64,000 nt of DNA. Origin: Pseudomonas putida. Its GTDB lineage: Bacteria; Pseudomonadota; Gammaproteobacteria; Pseudomonadales; Pseudomonadaceae. A program made the translations under genes and the position numbers. Below the pieces are notes generated by a model. It had not been told where the DNA came from. It worked only from the letters and a program-made list of their open reading frames with translations, and did no database searches. Every line of letters begins with the position of its first letter. The stretch's first letter is position 1. The stretch is taken from positions 2,170,001 through 2,234,000 of the forward strand of contig NZ_CP026115.2 of the NCBI RefSeq assembly GCF_009883635.2, read 5' to 3'. Positions 10,947-20,912 of this stretch are shown one piece after another.

Positions 10947-12675
10947 CGGCAGGCAACTGATAGCTCCAGGTCTCGGTCAGCACTTTTTCGGTGGTGGCCG
11001 GGGTCCCGTTGGTGGACGCCGCATCGGCGGCAGGTTGTTCGGCCTTGGCTGGTTCCGCCTTGGCGGTCTTCTCATGCTTGGCGTGCTTGGCCGCAGCCTT
11101 TTCCTGCTTGGTCTCGGCAGCAGGCTTGGCCGGCTCGACCGGCACGTCACGCACCAGCGCAGCGCGCATTTCGGTGGACTTGTTGGCTTCCTTGATCTTC
11201 AAGCGCAGGGTCAGGCGCCAGCCCTTGGTCTCCGGGTTGTAGCGCAGATTGTTCTCGACCACCTCGGCATTGTCGCCAACGCTGATCTGGCTGCGCACCG
11301 CGGTGTCTTCCGGCAGGGCAGCAAGTGCCGGGCCGGCGAAGTCGACCAGGAAGGCGACGCTGCCGTCTGGCTGGCGGATCAGGTTGGACTGCTTGACGTC
11401 ACCGGTGGAGCGCAGGGTCTGCTTGACCCAGCCCAGCTCAGGGGCCTGGAACTGCTGCTCGTCGATGGTCCAGTGCAGGCGGTAGGCGTACTCGAACGGC
11501 TTGCCTGGCTCAGGCAGCTTTTCCGGGCTCCAGAAGGCAACGATGTTGTCGTTGGTCTCGTCGGCAGTCGGGATCTCGACCAGATCGACGGTGCCCTTGC
11601 CCCAGTCACCTTTTGGCTCGATCCAGGCGCTCGGGCGCTTCTGGTAGTTGTCGTCGAGGTCTTCGAAGTCGCTGAAGGCGCGCTGACGCTGCATCAGGCC
11701 GAAACCACGCGGGTTCTCGACGCTGAAGTTGCTCACGGCCAGGTGTTTCGGGTTGTTCAGCGGGCGCCACAGCCACTCGCCGTTACCGGCGTGAATCGAC
11801 AGGCCTTCGGAGTCATGCAGGGCCGGGCGATAGTTCAGCACCTTGGACGGCTGGTTGGGGCCGAACAGGAACATGCTGGTCAGCGGGGCGATACCCAGGC
11901 GGCTGACCTGGTCACGCAGGAACACCCGCGATTGCACGTCGACCACGGTGTCGCTGCCCGGGCGCAGGATCAGCTTGTAGGCGCCGGTAGAGCGTGGCGA
12001 ATCCAGCAGGGCGTAGATCACCAGGTGCTTGTCGGCCGGCTTGGGCTTCTCGACCCAGAACTCGGTGAAGCGCGGGAACTCTTCGCCCGACGGCAGCGCG
12101 GTGTCGATGGCCAGGCCACGGGCCGACAGGCCATACACATGGCCCTTGCCGACCACGCGGAAATAGCTGGCCCCCAGCAGGGTCATGATCTCGTCCTGCT
12201 TGTCGGCCTTGTTGATCGGGTAGAGCACGCGGAAACCGGCGTAACCGAGGTTCTTGACGGTATCCGGGTCGTGCGGCACGTCACCGAACTCGAAGCGGCT
12301 CGGGTCGTACTTGATTTCCTCGACCTTGGTGGCCGTGATCTCGTTGATCTTCACCGGGGTGTCGAAGTGCATGCCCTGATGGTAGAAGGACAGCTTGAAG
12401 GGGGTCTTGTCCTTGGCCCACTCCGCCTTCTCCTGCAGGAAATGAATTTTCTGATAGTCAGCGAATTTCATGTCACGGAAAATCGCCGGCAGATTGCTTT
12501 TCGGTGCCTCGTACTTCTGGCCGGCCAGATCCTTTGCCTTGGCTGCAACATCGTCAAGATTGAATGCCCACAGCTGGCCCGCGCTCATCAGGCCGACCAG
12601 TGCCACACTGGCCATCAGGGCCTTGCGCAGCCCGGTGCCGGGGATTCTTGATGCTTTTTGGGGACTAACAATCAC
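10939..12675 (-). CDS. opgG: Periplasmic glucans biosynthesis protein OpgG (MdoG)
   Basis: A periplasmic protein required with OpgH for osmoregulated glucan synthesis. I chose GTG at 12675 (578 residues) because GAGGG lies six bases before it; the frame is open further upstream without an RBS. The N-terminus is basic, then hydrophobic ([18 protein letters not shown]), a signal sequence with cleavage after about residue 40. Family features include [29 protein letters not shown] and the acidic cluster [10 protein letters not shown]. An unusual Lys/Ala/Glu-rich linker of about 45 residues interrupts the protein just before the last strand ([10 protein letters not shown]). First gene of the opgGH operon. 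Confidence 0.95.
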   Translation of the reverse strand: MIVSPQKASRIPGTGLRKALMASVALVGLMSAGQLWAFNLDDVAAKAKDLAGQKYEAPKSNLPAIFRDMKFADYQKIHFLQEKAEWAKDKTPFKLSFYHQGMHFDTPVKINEITATKVEEIKYDPSRFEFGDVPHDPDTVKNLGYAGFRVLYPINKADKQDEIMTLLGASYFRVVGKGHVYGLSARGLAIDTALPSGEEFPRFTEFWVEKPKPADKHLVIYALLDSPRSTGAYKLILRPGSDTVVDVQSRVFLRDQVSRLGIAPLTSMFLFGPNQPSKVLNYRPALHDSEGLSIHAGNGEWLWRPLNNPKHLAVSNFSVENPRGFGLMQRQRAFSDFEDLDDNYQKRPSAWIEPKGDWGKGTVDLVEIPTADETNDNIVAFWSPEKLPEPGKPFEYAYRLHWTIDEQQFQAPELGWVKQTLRSTGDVKQSNLIRQPDGSVAFLVDFAGPALAALPEDTAVRSQISVGDNAEVVENNLRYNPETKGWRLTLRLKIKEANKSTEMRAALVRDVPVEPAKPAAETKQEKAAAKHAKHEKTAKAEPAKAEQPAADAASTNGTPATTEKVLTETWSYQLPADE

Positions 12676-12898
12676 GAGCAACCCTCGCCGAAAACAGATC
12701 ATGAAACCAACGGCCAGCGAAAAATGCCGGGTTGGCGAGCACTGTTCGGACCCCATGAGGGCGTAATGATTCCCCAAACAGGTCCAGACAATGCTCGAGT
12801 CAGAGTGAAACGAACCTGCGAACGCAGGCTCACGCAGCGCGCGATTATCCAGCAGGATGCGTTACAACGCATCAGTGTGGACTAACTATTTATCGTAC

Positions 12899-12933
12899 AA
12901 AACCCCTTGTTTTCCTATAAACAAAGGGTTTTT
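12899..12933 (-). terminator. Rho-independent terminator after pip-dtd
   Basis: Read on the minus strand, AAACCCTTTGTTT pairs with AAACAAGGGGTTT around a short loop, ending in a T-tract. It lies immediately beyond the dtd stop codon at 12939. It separates the pip-dtd transcript from the opgG promoter region. Confidence 0.7.
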
Positions 12934-12938
12934 CGACC

Positions 12939-13376
12939 TCATATTTGTAACAAGAATGTCACAGGGCCATCATTGACCAGGTGCACCTGCATGTCCGCGC
13001 CGAAGCGCCCGCTTGCTACATCGGCATGCTGGCTGCGAGCCTTGCTCAAAAGATAGTCGAACAATTCGGCCCCGAGCGCCGGTTGCGCTGCTGTCGAGAA
13101 GCTCGGGCGCATGCCGCTGCGGGTATCAGCCGCCAGGGTGAACTGGGAGACCAGCAGCAGGCCGCCACCGACATCCTTGAGCGACAGGTTCATCTTGCCC
13201 TGATCGTCGCTGAACACCCGATAGTTCAGCAGCTTGTGCAACAGCTTGTCGGCATGCTCATGGGTATCTTCAGGCTCGACGGCCACCAACACCAGCAACC
13301 CCTGGTCAATGGCACCGACGATTTCCCCGCCGACCTCCACGCGTGCACCACGCACGCGTTGCAGCAAACCCCTCAT
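12939..13376 (-). CDS. dtd: D-aminoacyl-tRNA deacylase Dtd
   Basis: Hydrolyses D-aminoacyl-tRNAs (and mischarged Gly-tRNA-Ala) so that D-amino acids are not incorporated. The 145-residue length is exact for the family. Both invariant active-site motifs are present: SQFTLAADT, and the cross-subunit NDGPVT near the C-terminus carrying the Gly-cisPro motif. It begins MRGLLQRV. The start overlaps the pip stop (ATGA), so it is the second gene of a pip-dtd operon. Confidence 0.97.
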   Translation of the reverse strand: MRGLLQRVRGARVEVGGEIVGAIDQGLLVLVAVEPEDTHEHADKLLHKLLNYRVFSDDQGKMNLSLKDVGGGLLLVSQFTLAADTRSGMRPSFSTAAQPALGAELFDYLLSKARSQHADVASGRFGADMQVHLVNDGPVTFLLQI

Positions 13377-14344
13377 GCTTCTTCCAGCGGCAGGTCGAGC
13401 AGACGGCGGGCCATCTGATCGGCTGCACGCACCAGGGCATCGGTGATGCCTGGCTCGGAGGCAGCATGCCCAGCATCACGGATGACCTTCAGCTCGCTGT
13501 TCGGCCAGGCCTGGTGTAGCGCCCAGGCGTTGTCCAGCGGGCAGATCACGTCGTAGCGGCCATGCACGATCACCGCCGGCAGGTGAGCGATCTTCGGCAT
13601 GTCGCGAATCAGCTGGTCGGGCTCCAGGAACGCATTGTTCATGAAGTAGTGGCATTCGATGCGGGCGATCGACAGCGCGCGCTGTGGCTCGGAGAAGCGG
13701 TCGACCACCAGCGGATTCGGGCGCAACGTTGCGGTGCGGCCTTCCCAGGTGGACCAGGCCTTGGCCGCATGCATCTGGGCGATCTGGTCGTTGCCGGTCA
13801 GACGCTTGTGGAAGGCCTTGACCAGTTCACCACGCTCTTCCGGCGGAATCGGCGCGATGTAGTCCTGCCAGTAGTCCGGGAACATGCGGCTGGCACCTTC
13901 CTGGTAGAACCACTCGATTTCCTGCGGTCGGCACAGGAAGATGCCACGCAGGATCAGGCCGTGCACGCGTTCGGGGTGGGTCTGGGCGTAGGCCAGGGCC
14001 AGGGTCGAGCCCCAGGAACCGCCGAACAGCACCCATTTGTCGATACCAAGGTGCTTGCGGATGCGCTCAAGGTCTTCGACCAGGTGCCAGGTGGTGTTGT
14101 TCTCCAGGCTCGCGTGCGGCGTGGAGCGGCCACAGCCGCGCTGGTCGAAGGTGATGATGCGGTACAGGTTGGGGTCGAAGTAGCAACGGCTCTGGGCATC
14201 ACAGCCCGCGCCCGGGCCACCGTGGATGAAGACCACAGGCAGACCTTCCGGCGAGCCGCTTTCATCGACATACAGCACATGCGGCGCTTCCACGGCCAGA
14301 TCGTGCCGGGCGTAGGGTTTGATCTGCGGGTAGAGGGTCTGCAT
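13373..14344 (-). CDS. pip: Proline iminopeptidase
   Basis: A cytosolic alpha/beta-hydrolase (peptidase S33) that removes N-terminal proline from peptides. The 323-residue protein shows the oxyanion segment HGGPGAG, the nucleophile elbow GGSWGS (Ser110), the acid in GRYDVICP and the catalytic histidine in [15 protein letters not shown] is also typical. The start at 14344 has CGGAG six bases upstream; the frame continues upstream but without a plausible RBS. It is transcribed divergently from the giant LRR gene at 14515, with about 170 bases between them. Confidence 0.95.
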   Translation of the reverse strand: MQTLYPQIKPYARHDLAVEAPHVLYVDESGSPEGLPVVFIHGGPGAGCDAQSRCYFDPNLYRIITFDQRGCGRSTPHASLENNTTWHLVEDLERIRKHLGIDKWVLFGGSWGSTLALAYAQTHPERVHGLILRGIFLCRPQEIEWFYQEGASRMFPDYWQDYIAPIPPEERGELVKAFHKRLTGNDQIAQMHAAKAWSTWEGRTATLRPNPLVVDRFSEPQRALSIARIECHYFMNNAFLEPDQLIRDMPKIAHLPAVIVHGRYDVICPLDNAWALHQAWPNSELKVIRDAGHAASEPGITDALVRAADQMARRLLDLPLEEA

Positions 14345-14514
14345 TGCGCACTCCGTGTGAGGTTTGGTTCGGCCGTGGGCCATCATAAACCTGAATTGCG
14401 CTTTGAGCACCGTCCTCGCTGATGCAGCTGCTCAGGAAGGCACACATATCTACCTCGCCCAGGCCAGAGGGGCCAGCGATAGTCGCTTGCCCCATATCCA
14501 GCAAGGGCCTCCCC

Positions 14515-17500
14515 ATGCCGACTGCAGTCACTGGCGCGCCTGGCGCTCATTACACCACCATCGAGGGCAAGATCCCTCTCTGGCTCAAGCATGCCCCTCC
14601 AGAAATCCGTCGCACATTGCATGACTGGCAACAGGCACCTGCCTGGCTTGCAACGGCTATCCAGCAACAACCGGAGATCGCCAAGGCCTGGCAGGAAGAG
14701 CATGCGCGCCACCGCGAGCACCAGGCGCAGGTGCACAAGCTGTTCGAACAGCTTCCCGAACTGGAGACCTTCGCCATCCAGGAACTGACCGGAGCCATCA
14801 AGCAACGGTTCAGACTCGACCTGGATGTACGCAAGACCCACTTGGTCGATGCCCGCCTGATCGACATAACCAATGCGGCCGACAGTCGCCTGGCTGTCAA
14901 CCGGGCCACCCGTTCGCTGCTGCACTGCGCCCTGAACAACTTCGACCAGCCCTCCTCTGACGAGCACGGCATGGATGCGCCCGCCGCCTTGCTGAAAAAG
15001 TCGGTCATCCTCGATCACCGGCGCTTCATGGGCACTACGCCGATCAGCAACGCACTGCCCATAAACGCCGAAGACTTCGCCGGCTTGTGCCGCACCCTGG
15101 ATATAGGCGGCAAGTACCATGAGCGCGTACATGCCATCTACTACCCTGCGGCCACGACAGCACTCAGTGCCGATGAAGCCGCATTGGCTGTTTATCAAAC
15201 CCTGGGGCGTGCCGAGGTCTCGGCATTCAGGCAATCGCTGCACTTCGCCCGCCTCAAGGGCGATATCAGCGAGGCGTTTTACACTGCGGCCCTTGCCGCA
15301 CCGCTTGACCAGGCGCCAGTGAATGGCTCGCCTGTAGCGTTCAGCTTGCTCGACTTGTGGGAAGCTGAATTGACCGGAGTGGTGGTCATCAGCCTGCAAA
15401 CCGAAGGTCATCAGGCCGTGGCGCTGTACATTCCGGAGGACAGCGCGGCGCCCCTCAAGGAGTTCGCCAGCCAGCAATCCTTGCAGGCAGAGCTGCGTGA
15501 CAGGCTCCAGGCCAATATTGGCTACTTGGACATGCACATCGCCGACCGCGACAAAGCGGCGATCATCACCCGCCTGAAGGACCGGCTGACGCCCATCAGC
15601 TGGAGTGTTCGCGGCGTGCAGGAGCGTGTTCCTGATCTGCACGCCACCCTGTACCCGGTCAAAAGGCCTTTCAGCCACGCATTCCAGGGTGTGATGGCGT
15701 TTCAGAAGTCCCAGCGCCATGAAATGGATGTGCTGTTCCACGCAACCCCGACCGAAGTCGTCGACCGACGCACCGCCCAGGCACATCGGGAACTGATTGC
15801 CGGTCGCGTGCTGAGCGCCCTGAACATCGCCGGCTTTTTCGTACCCGGGTTGGGCGAGGTGATGCTTGCCGTGTGCGTGGCTCAGTTAGCCCATGAGGTG
15901 TATGAGGGTATCGAAGCCTGGGAGAATGACGAGCGCGATACCGCTTACGGTTACATGGTCGATGTGATCGAGAATGTGGCGGTCATGACAGCCCTCACCG
16001 TGGCGGCCAAGGCATTGCGAGGTGCATCGGGGGGCGAAGCCGGCGCTGGCCAGGAAGGGCCTGTGATAGAAGAGCCTGATGATCAGGATCCAGAAATAGA
16101 GCGTATTCCTGTAGAAACGCCCTCATTCATCGAGGAGCTGGAAAACGTCGAAACGCCCGACGGCCAGATGCGCCTGTGGAAACCCGACCTCGCGCCCTAC
16201 CGGAGCACCGAAGTGTTGCCCGACGGACTGGCAGCGGACGAACTCGGCCTTCGTCAGCACAACGGCAGGCGCTGGCTGGTGCTGCAGGGTGATCGGTACA
16301 TTGTCGAACAGGCAGCAGCTACCGACGAATACCGCCTGCAGCACCCGCAAAACCCTCGCCGCTACCAGCCGCCACTGCGGCACAACGGCGCCGGGGCCTG
16401 GTTGCTCGGCACGGATAGACCGCTGAGCTGGTCGGGCATGACCCTGTTGCGCCGTATCGGGCACCTGAGCGCGCACTTCGACGAAGCAACGCTACAACGC
16501 ATCATCGCCATCAGCGGCGCAGACGAAAACCAACTGCGCAGGGCCCTGGCCGAGAACCAGCGGCTGCCGGCCTTGCTGGAAGACACCCTGGCGCGCTTCA
16601 AGCTCGACGAAACGATCCGGCAACTACCCACCATCAGCGCCAGACCAGCCGAGTTTGCCAGGGCTTACGCGAAACTGCCGGCGGTGCCGGTGCCGGGTGC
16701 CGAAGTCATCCAGCGGATGTATCCGCAACTGCCAGCCGTAGTCAGCAATGAACTGATACGCGCCGCCAGCGCCAGCGAGTTGCAGATGCTCGGCGAGGGC
16801 AAGGTGCCCCTGCGCCTCGGCGAAGAAATTCGCCTCTACCGGCAACAGCTTCGCCTGGCCCGCGCCTACGAAGGGCTGTACCTGAGCTGCGTGCCGAACT
16901 GGGACAGCGACCGGTTGATCATGCATACGTTGGCGCACTTGCCAGGCTGGCCCGCCGAAACCCGGGTGAGGCTACTGCAGCGTCTGTCATGGCCCGCTCA
17001 GGAACAAGAGCTGGGGCCTTTGGATGGGCGCCCGCACAAAACCATCACCCATGCCGAGGCTGGGTACATCGTCCATGACGATAGCCAACCGAATGCAGCG
17101 ATCACCCCCTATCCAAGCCTTTACGCTGCCTTGCATGAGGCGCTGCCGATAGCCATGACAGGCATGGGTATCACCGATGAGCAGGCGCTACAGCGCCTTG
17201 TACAGGAGAGCCCCTTGCTACCCCGCCCGGCCTTGAGGAGGCTACTGGGCATGCAGCCAGTGCGGCCCGGCTACCGCTCGCCCATGCGCCTGGCCAATGG
17301 CCGCGTGGGCTACCGGCTCAGTGGTGGCGGCGCGGCCACACAGGGCGTCACCCGCCTGCGCCTGCTGGAAGCCGTCGAAGCCACGGGGCTCGTCACACGT
17401 ACCGGCCGGTCAGCGGACCAGATTCTGCTGATGCTTTCCGGCCACGGCCGTACAAACCTGCAGATTCTCGAACATCTGCAGACCTTGCTGGAGCAGCGCA

Positions 17501-20040
17501 ATGAACTGCAAAGCCGGCTGGACGACTGGAGCGAAGCCATTTCACCGGCGACCGACCAGGCTGCGCACGACTATGACAGCTTGCGTGACTCGATCATGCA
17601 ACACTGGTACGACTCGGCCCTGGACGACAGCGCCGGGCATGGGACCGAACTTCGTATCACCCGCGTTCCACTGGCCGACATCCCCTTGACCTTGCCCGCA
17701 TTTTTCAACGCACGCGTGCGCAGCTTGAGCCTGATCGACCTGCCATCAAGAACGCTGGCAGGCTGGAGGCAAAACGAGCGCCTGCTGAATCGCCTGCTCG
17801 AGCAGTTGCCACGCGTCGAATCGCTGGAAATCAGCCGACCTTATGACCCCGGGGCAACGCCCTCTTCTTTCCTGTTCAGCATTCCCACCATCACCGAGCG
17901 CTTGCCCGCCTTGCAGCGGCTGGCGATGACCAACCAGAACATGACGCTTTCAGACAGCGACCTCAACCTGCTGTCCGGCCTTGGTCAGCTGAGGTACCTG
18001 GACTTGAGTGGCAATCGCCTGGCGCAGAACAACAGCCCCAGTTTCCACGAGCTGACCCTGGACTACCTAGGCCTGAACCAGATGCAGTTGACCCAGTGGC
18101 CCATCGGCATTGGCAGCGATGCCCTTGCGCGTATCGCACACCTCTCCATGCGCGACAACAACCTCAGGTCGTTGCCCTCGTTCCTGCTACACGAAGCAGA
18201 CACACTGGCCGCCCCACCAGTGATCTCACTGCAGGGTAACGAGATCAATCAAAGCCACTTGCAGCGCTTGCTGCTGAATGAGCGTATCGACCTGTCCGGG
18301 ATCACCACGGACCAACCTGCCGTACTCGCTGAGCAACTCGCCCGCATCCGCAGCGAGCGGCAACAAATGCGCGATGCGATCGATGGCTGGGCGCAGGCCT
18401 CCAGTTCGAGCAACCCGCTGACCCAAGCGGCACTGGCGGACAGGCAACGTATCCAAAGCGCGGTCAGCCACTTCTGGGAACAGCAGGAACAAGGCCAGCT
18501 CCACTTGCGCCTGCATCTTGAGGATGTTGCCATCGAGCATTTCCCCCGGCGGCTGCCTCCGTTCTTCGGCGAGCGCGTACATGCAATGACCCTGACCCGC
18601 TTACGTGGCAGCGCATCACAGCTCGATGAGCTGCTGCGCCGCTTCCCCAATGTGACCCGATTGACCATTGATGCCCACCAGGCTGCCACAGCCCCGCTGG
18701 CTTCTGCCTTGGCACGCCTTCCTCAACTCACCTACCTGGAATTTCTCAACATGGGCCTGGAAGTCGATCAGGCGATGCTGGAAACCTTCGCCGGGCTCGA
18801 TCACCTGACCACACTCGACCTGTCCGGCAACCGCGTGGGCAACATCAGCCAGGTGCCCGCGCGGCTATCCAACAACCTGCAGTCGCTGGGGCTGACCAAC
18901 ATGAACCTGCAGGCCTGGCCAAGCTGGTGCGACAGCCTATTGCCGCTGGAACTGCTGGACCTGAGTTCGAACAACATCAGTCAGCTGCCCGACCACATCC
19001 TGTCGAACTTGAGCAATCCCATGCCGATCACTTCAATCGCCTTGTTCGACAACCCATTGCCACTCGATACCATCCTGCGCGTGCGCGCATTCTCGGACAG
19101 CCAGCACAGTTACTCCTTCGCCCTGGATATCCCCGGCAATCTGCAGTTTGTCGATTCCTCAAGCGAAGGCTCACTTGAGCACCCGCACTTCCCGCTGTTA
19201 GGTGACGATACACCCAGGGTTGAAGCCTGGGCGCGCGGCGGTGAAGCGCAGAACGAAGCATTGCGGGACTGCTGGAAGACCCTTGAAGGCAGCGACCTCT
19301 TGCGCCTGGCAGGCCGTTTGCAAAATGCCGCGCCCTATGTCGACCCGAATACCCAGGCCAGCTTCTGCGAGCGGGTGCGCATCATGCTGGTGGTGGCTGC
19401 GAGCAACGAAACCGAACGCCCCATCATGGAAGCCATCGCTGCGACTGCCCTGCCCGACCCGGAAACCGGCTCGCAAACCTGCCATGACGGCGCGTTGCAG
19501 GAATTCAACAATATCGAGCTGTACTTGATGAGCCAGCGTTTGTTGATCGACGCTGGCGACACCCTGCAAACACTGCGGCGTCGGCTGTTGCAACTGTTCC
19601 GGATCGAACAGCTGGAGATACTGGCCAACCAGCGCTCCGGCACGGGTGACCTGGTTTCGGTACGCCTGGCTTACCGCCGAGAGCTGGCCAGGGAACTGGA
19701 CCTGCCGATCGCCGACAGCATGCGCTTTCGGGGGGCCGCGAACCTGGCGCGTGACGAGTTGTCCGGCGTTCTGGAAAAGGTCCGGCGAAGTGAACTGAGC
19801 GACACACTGGTGAACTACATGCTGGCGAACACGGACTGGGCCGCACGCCTGCGCGCCGAATTCAGCGAGCGCTTCGCCGAAATCGAAGCCCGTTACCGCC
19901 TGCGGGTGCTGCAACTGGCCAATGAAAACCACTCGCTTCAGGACGAACTGAACCTGCAGCAGGGCCTGCAAAACGATAAGAACCAGGAAGAACTGGAGCT
20001 GCTGCGTGAGCTCACCATAGCCCAGATCAACAACAACTGA
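14515..20040 (+). CDS. Giant LRR protein with C-terminal NEL-type E3 ubiquitin ligase domain
   Basis: An 1841-residue protein of the Pseudomonas dermonecrotic-toxin-like/NEL family. The N-terminal third is mostly hydrophilic and starts with the pattern GKIPLWLKHAPPEIR. A hydrophobic segment near residue 445 (LNIAGFFVPGLGEVMLAV) follows. Two leucine-rich-repeat blocks lie at about 1130-1260 and 1395-1515, each behind a homologous lead-in with LPxFFxxRV. The C-terminus (about 1560-1800) aligns by eye with IpaH/SspH NEL ligases: a CxD catalytic motif CHD at Cys1656-Asp1658, then LFRIEQLEILAN, VRLAYRRELARELDLP and SMRFRGAANL. Such enzymes ubiquitinate host proteins after secretion. There is no signal peptide and no secretion genes are nearby. 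AAGGG seven bases before ATG 14515 fixes the start. Function in eukaryotic targeting is inferred. Confidence 0.85.
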   Translation: MPTAVTGAPGAHYTTIEGKIPLWLKHAPPEIRRTLHDWQQAPAWLATAIQQQPEIAKAWQEEHARHREHQAQVHKLFEQLPELETFAIQELTGAIKQRFRLDLDVRKTHLVDARLIDITNAADSRLAVNRATRSLLHCALNNFDQPSSDEHGMDAPAALLKKSVILDHRRFMGTTPISNALPINAEDFAGLCRTLDIGGKYHERVHAIYYPAATTALSADEAALAVYQTLGRAEVSAFRQSLHFARLKGDISEAFYTAALAAPLDQAPVNGSPVAFSLLDLWEAELTGVVVISLQTEGHQAVALYIPEDSAAPLKEFASQQSLQAELRDRLQANIGYLDMHIADRDKAAIITRLKDRLTPISWSVRGVQERVPDLHATLYPVKRPFSHAFQGVMAFQKSQRHEMDVLFHATPTEVVDRRTAQAHRELIAGRVLSALNIAGFFVPGLGEVMLAVCVAQLAHEVYEGIEAWENDERDTAYGYMVDVIENVAVMTALTVAAKALRGASGGEAGAGQEGPVIEEPDDQDPEIERIPVETPSFIEELENVETPDGQMRLWKPDLAPYRSTEVLPDGLAADELGLRQHNGRRWLVLQGDRYIVEQAAATDEYRLQHPQNPRRYQPPLRHNGAGAWLLGTDRPLSWSGMTLLRRIGHLSAHFDEATLQRIIAISGADENQLRRALAENQRLPALLEDTLARFKLDETIRQLPTISARPAEFARAYAKLPAVPVPGAEVIQRMYPQLPAVVSNELIRAASASELQMLGEGKVPLRLGEEIRLYRQQLRLARAYEGLYLSCVPNWDSDRLIMHTLAHLPGWPAETRVRLLQRLSWPAQEQELGPLDGRPHKTITHAEAGYIVHDDSQPNAAITPYPSLYAALHEALPIAMTGMGITDEQALQRLVQESPLLPRPALRRLLGMQPVRPGYRSPMRLANGRVGYRLSGGGAATQGVTRLRLLEAVEATGLVTRTGRSADQILLMLSGHGRTNLQILEHLQTLLEQRNELQSRLDDWSEAISPATDQAAHDYDSLRDSIMQHWYDSALDDSAGHGTELRITRVPLADIPLTLPAFFNARVRSLSLIDLPSRTLAGWRQNERLLNRLLEQLPRVESLEISRPYDPGATPSSFLFSIPTITERLPALQRLAMTNQNMTLSDSDLNLLSGLGQLRYLDLSGNRLAQNNSPSFHELTLDYLGLNQMQLTQWPIGIGSDALARIAHLSMRDNNLRSLPSFLLHEADTLAAPPVISLQGNEINQSHLQRLLLNERIDLSGITTDQPAVLAEQLARIRSERQQMRDAIDGWAQASSSSNPLTQAALADRQRIQSAVSHFWEQQEQGQLHLRLHLEDVAIEHFPRRLPPFFGERVHAMTLTRLRGSASQLDELLRRFPNVTRLTIDAHQAATAPLASALARLPQLTYLEFLNMGLEVDQAMLETFAGLDHLTTLDLSGNRVGNISQVPARLSNNLQSLGLTNMNLQAWPSWCDSLLPLELLDLSSNNISQLPDHILSNLSNPMPITSIALFDNPLPLDTILRVRAFSDSQHSYSFALDIPGNLQFVDSSSEGSLEHPHFPLLGDDTPRVEAWARGGEAQNEALRDCWKTLEGSDLLRLAGRLQNAAPYVDPNTQASFCERVRIMLVVAASNETERPIMEAIAATALPDPETGSQTCHDGALQEFNNIELYLMSQRLLIDAGDTLQTLRRRLLQLFRIEQLEILANQRSGTGDLVSVRLAYRRELARELDLPIADSMRFRGAANLARDELSGVLEKVRRSELSDTLVNYMLANTDWAARLRAEFSERFAEIEARYRLRVLQLANENHSLQDELNLQQGLQNDKNQEELELLRELTIAQINNN

Positions 20041-20051
20041 CCTAGAAGCGC

Positions 20052-20081
20052 GGCGACGCGCATGGCCTGCATCGCGTCGCC
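20052..20081. terminator. Hairpin between convergent giant LRR gene and hutG
   Basis: GGCGACGCG at 20052-20060 pairs perfectly with CGCGTCGCC at 20073-20081 around a 12-base loop. It sits in the 58-base space between two convergent stops. No long T-run follows on either strand, so termination efficiency is uncertain. Confidence 0.5.
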
Positions 20082-20098
20082 ACTTTCACAGGCGGAAA

Positions 20099-20902
20099 TT
20101 ACCGCCCATATCGCTCTTTGCCCCATGCCAGCAGTGCCTGCAACAGCTGTTGCAGCACCTGCTGGGTGGGCTGCGCCAAGTCTTCGCGGTAGGCGAAAGG
20201 CTCGGCCTCTTCCATGTAGGTGCTCTGCGCCAGCTCCAGTTGCACCGCATGGATGTGGTTAACCGGGTCACCATAATGCCGGGTGATATGCCCGCCCTTG
20301 AAGCGGCCATTGAGCACATGGCTGTAGCCTGGCGCGTTGGCACATACGCCTTGCAGGCGCTCGGCCAGTGCCGGATCGCAACTGGCACCATTGAAAGTGC
20401 CCAGGTTGAAGTCCGGCAACTTGCCGTCGAACAGGTGCGGGATCAGTGACCGGATCGAATGGGCGTCCCACAGCAATGCGTAACCAAACTGCTCGCGCAA
20501 GCGGTCCAGCTCGCTGCGGATCGTATCGTGGTAAGGGCGCCAGATCTGCTCCAGGTATTGCTTGCGCTGCTCGCCGGTCGGCTCCAGGCCATCCTTGAAC
20601 AGCGGCTCGCCCTCGAACAACGTGCCTGGGTACAAGCCGGTAGTCGCACCGGCATACAACGGTTTGTCGTCATCCGGGCGGTTCAGGTCGATGACGAAGC
20701 GCGAATACTCCGCCGCCACGACACTGGCGCCCATCTCGCGGGCAAAGTCGTACAACCGTGGAATGTGCCAATCAGTGTCCGGCAGGCTGCGCGCCTGGTC
20801 GACCAGGCCGTCGCGCACGGCGTCGCTCAGCCGCAGGCCGGCATGGGGCATGCTGATCAGCAGCGGCAGGCGGCCTTGGTGAAAACTCAGTACCTTGTCC
20901 AT
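20099..20902 (-). CDS. hutG: N-formylglutamate deformylase HutG
   Basis: Catalyses the last step of the five-step histidine pathway: N-formyl-L-glutamate to L-glutamate plus formate. The 267-residue protein belongs to the FGase family. Likely metal- and substrate-binding elements are visible: SMPHAG, DTDWHI, FVIDLNRPDDD, LLWDAHSIRS and KGGHITRHYG. The start is ATG 20902, ten bases after the hutI stop, with GAGG four bases upstream. An upstream in-frame extension would overlap hutI and is rejected. Terminal gene of the hutU-H-T-I-G cluster. Confidence 0.95.
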   Translation of the reverse strand: MDKVLSFHQGRLPLLISMPHAGLRLSDAVRDGLVDQARSLPDTDWHIPRLYDFAREMGASVVAAEYSRFVIDLNRPDDDKPLYAGATTGLYPGTLFEGEPLFKDGLEPTGEQRKQYLEQIWRPYHDTIRSELDRLREQFGYALLWDAHSIRSLIPHLFDGKLPDFNLGTFNGASCDPALAERLQGVCANAPGYSHVLNGRFKGGHITRHYGDPVNHIHAVQLELAQSTYMEEAEPFAYREDLAQPTQQVLQQLLQALLAWGKERYGR

Positions 20903-20912
20903 CGTGCCTCGC

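Noticed and set aside
8232..11195. 987-codon open frame on the plus strand over opgH/opgG
   Set aside because: It is antisense to two well-supported genes and its translation is Arg/Gln/His-rich without domains. This is the usual shadow of GC3-biased coding on the other strand.
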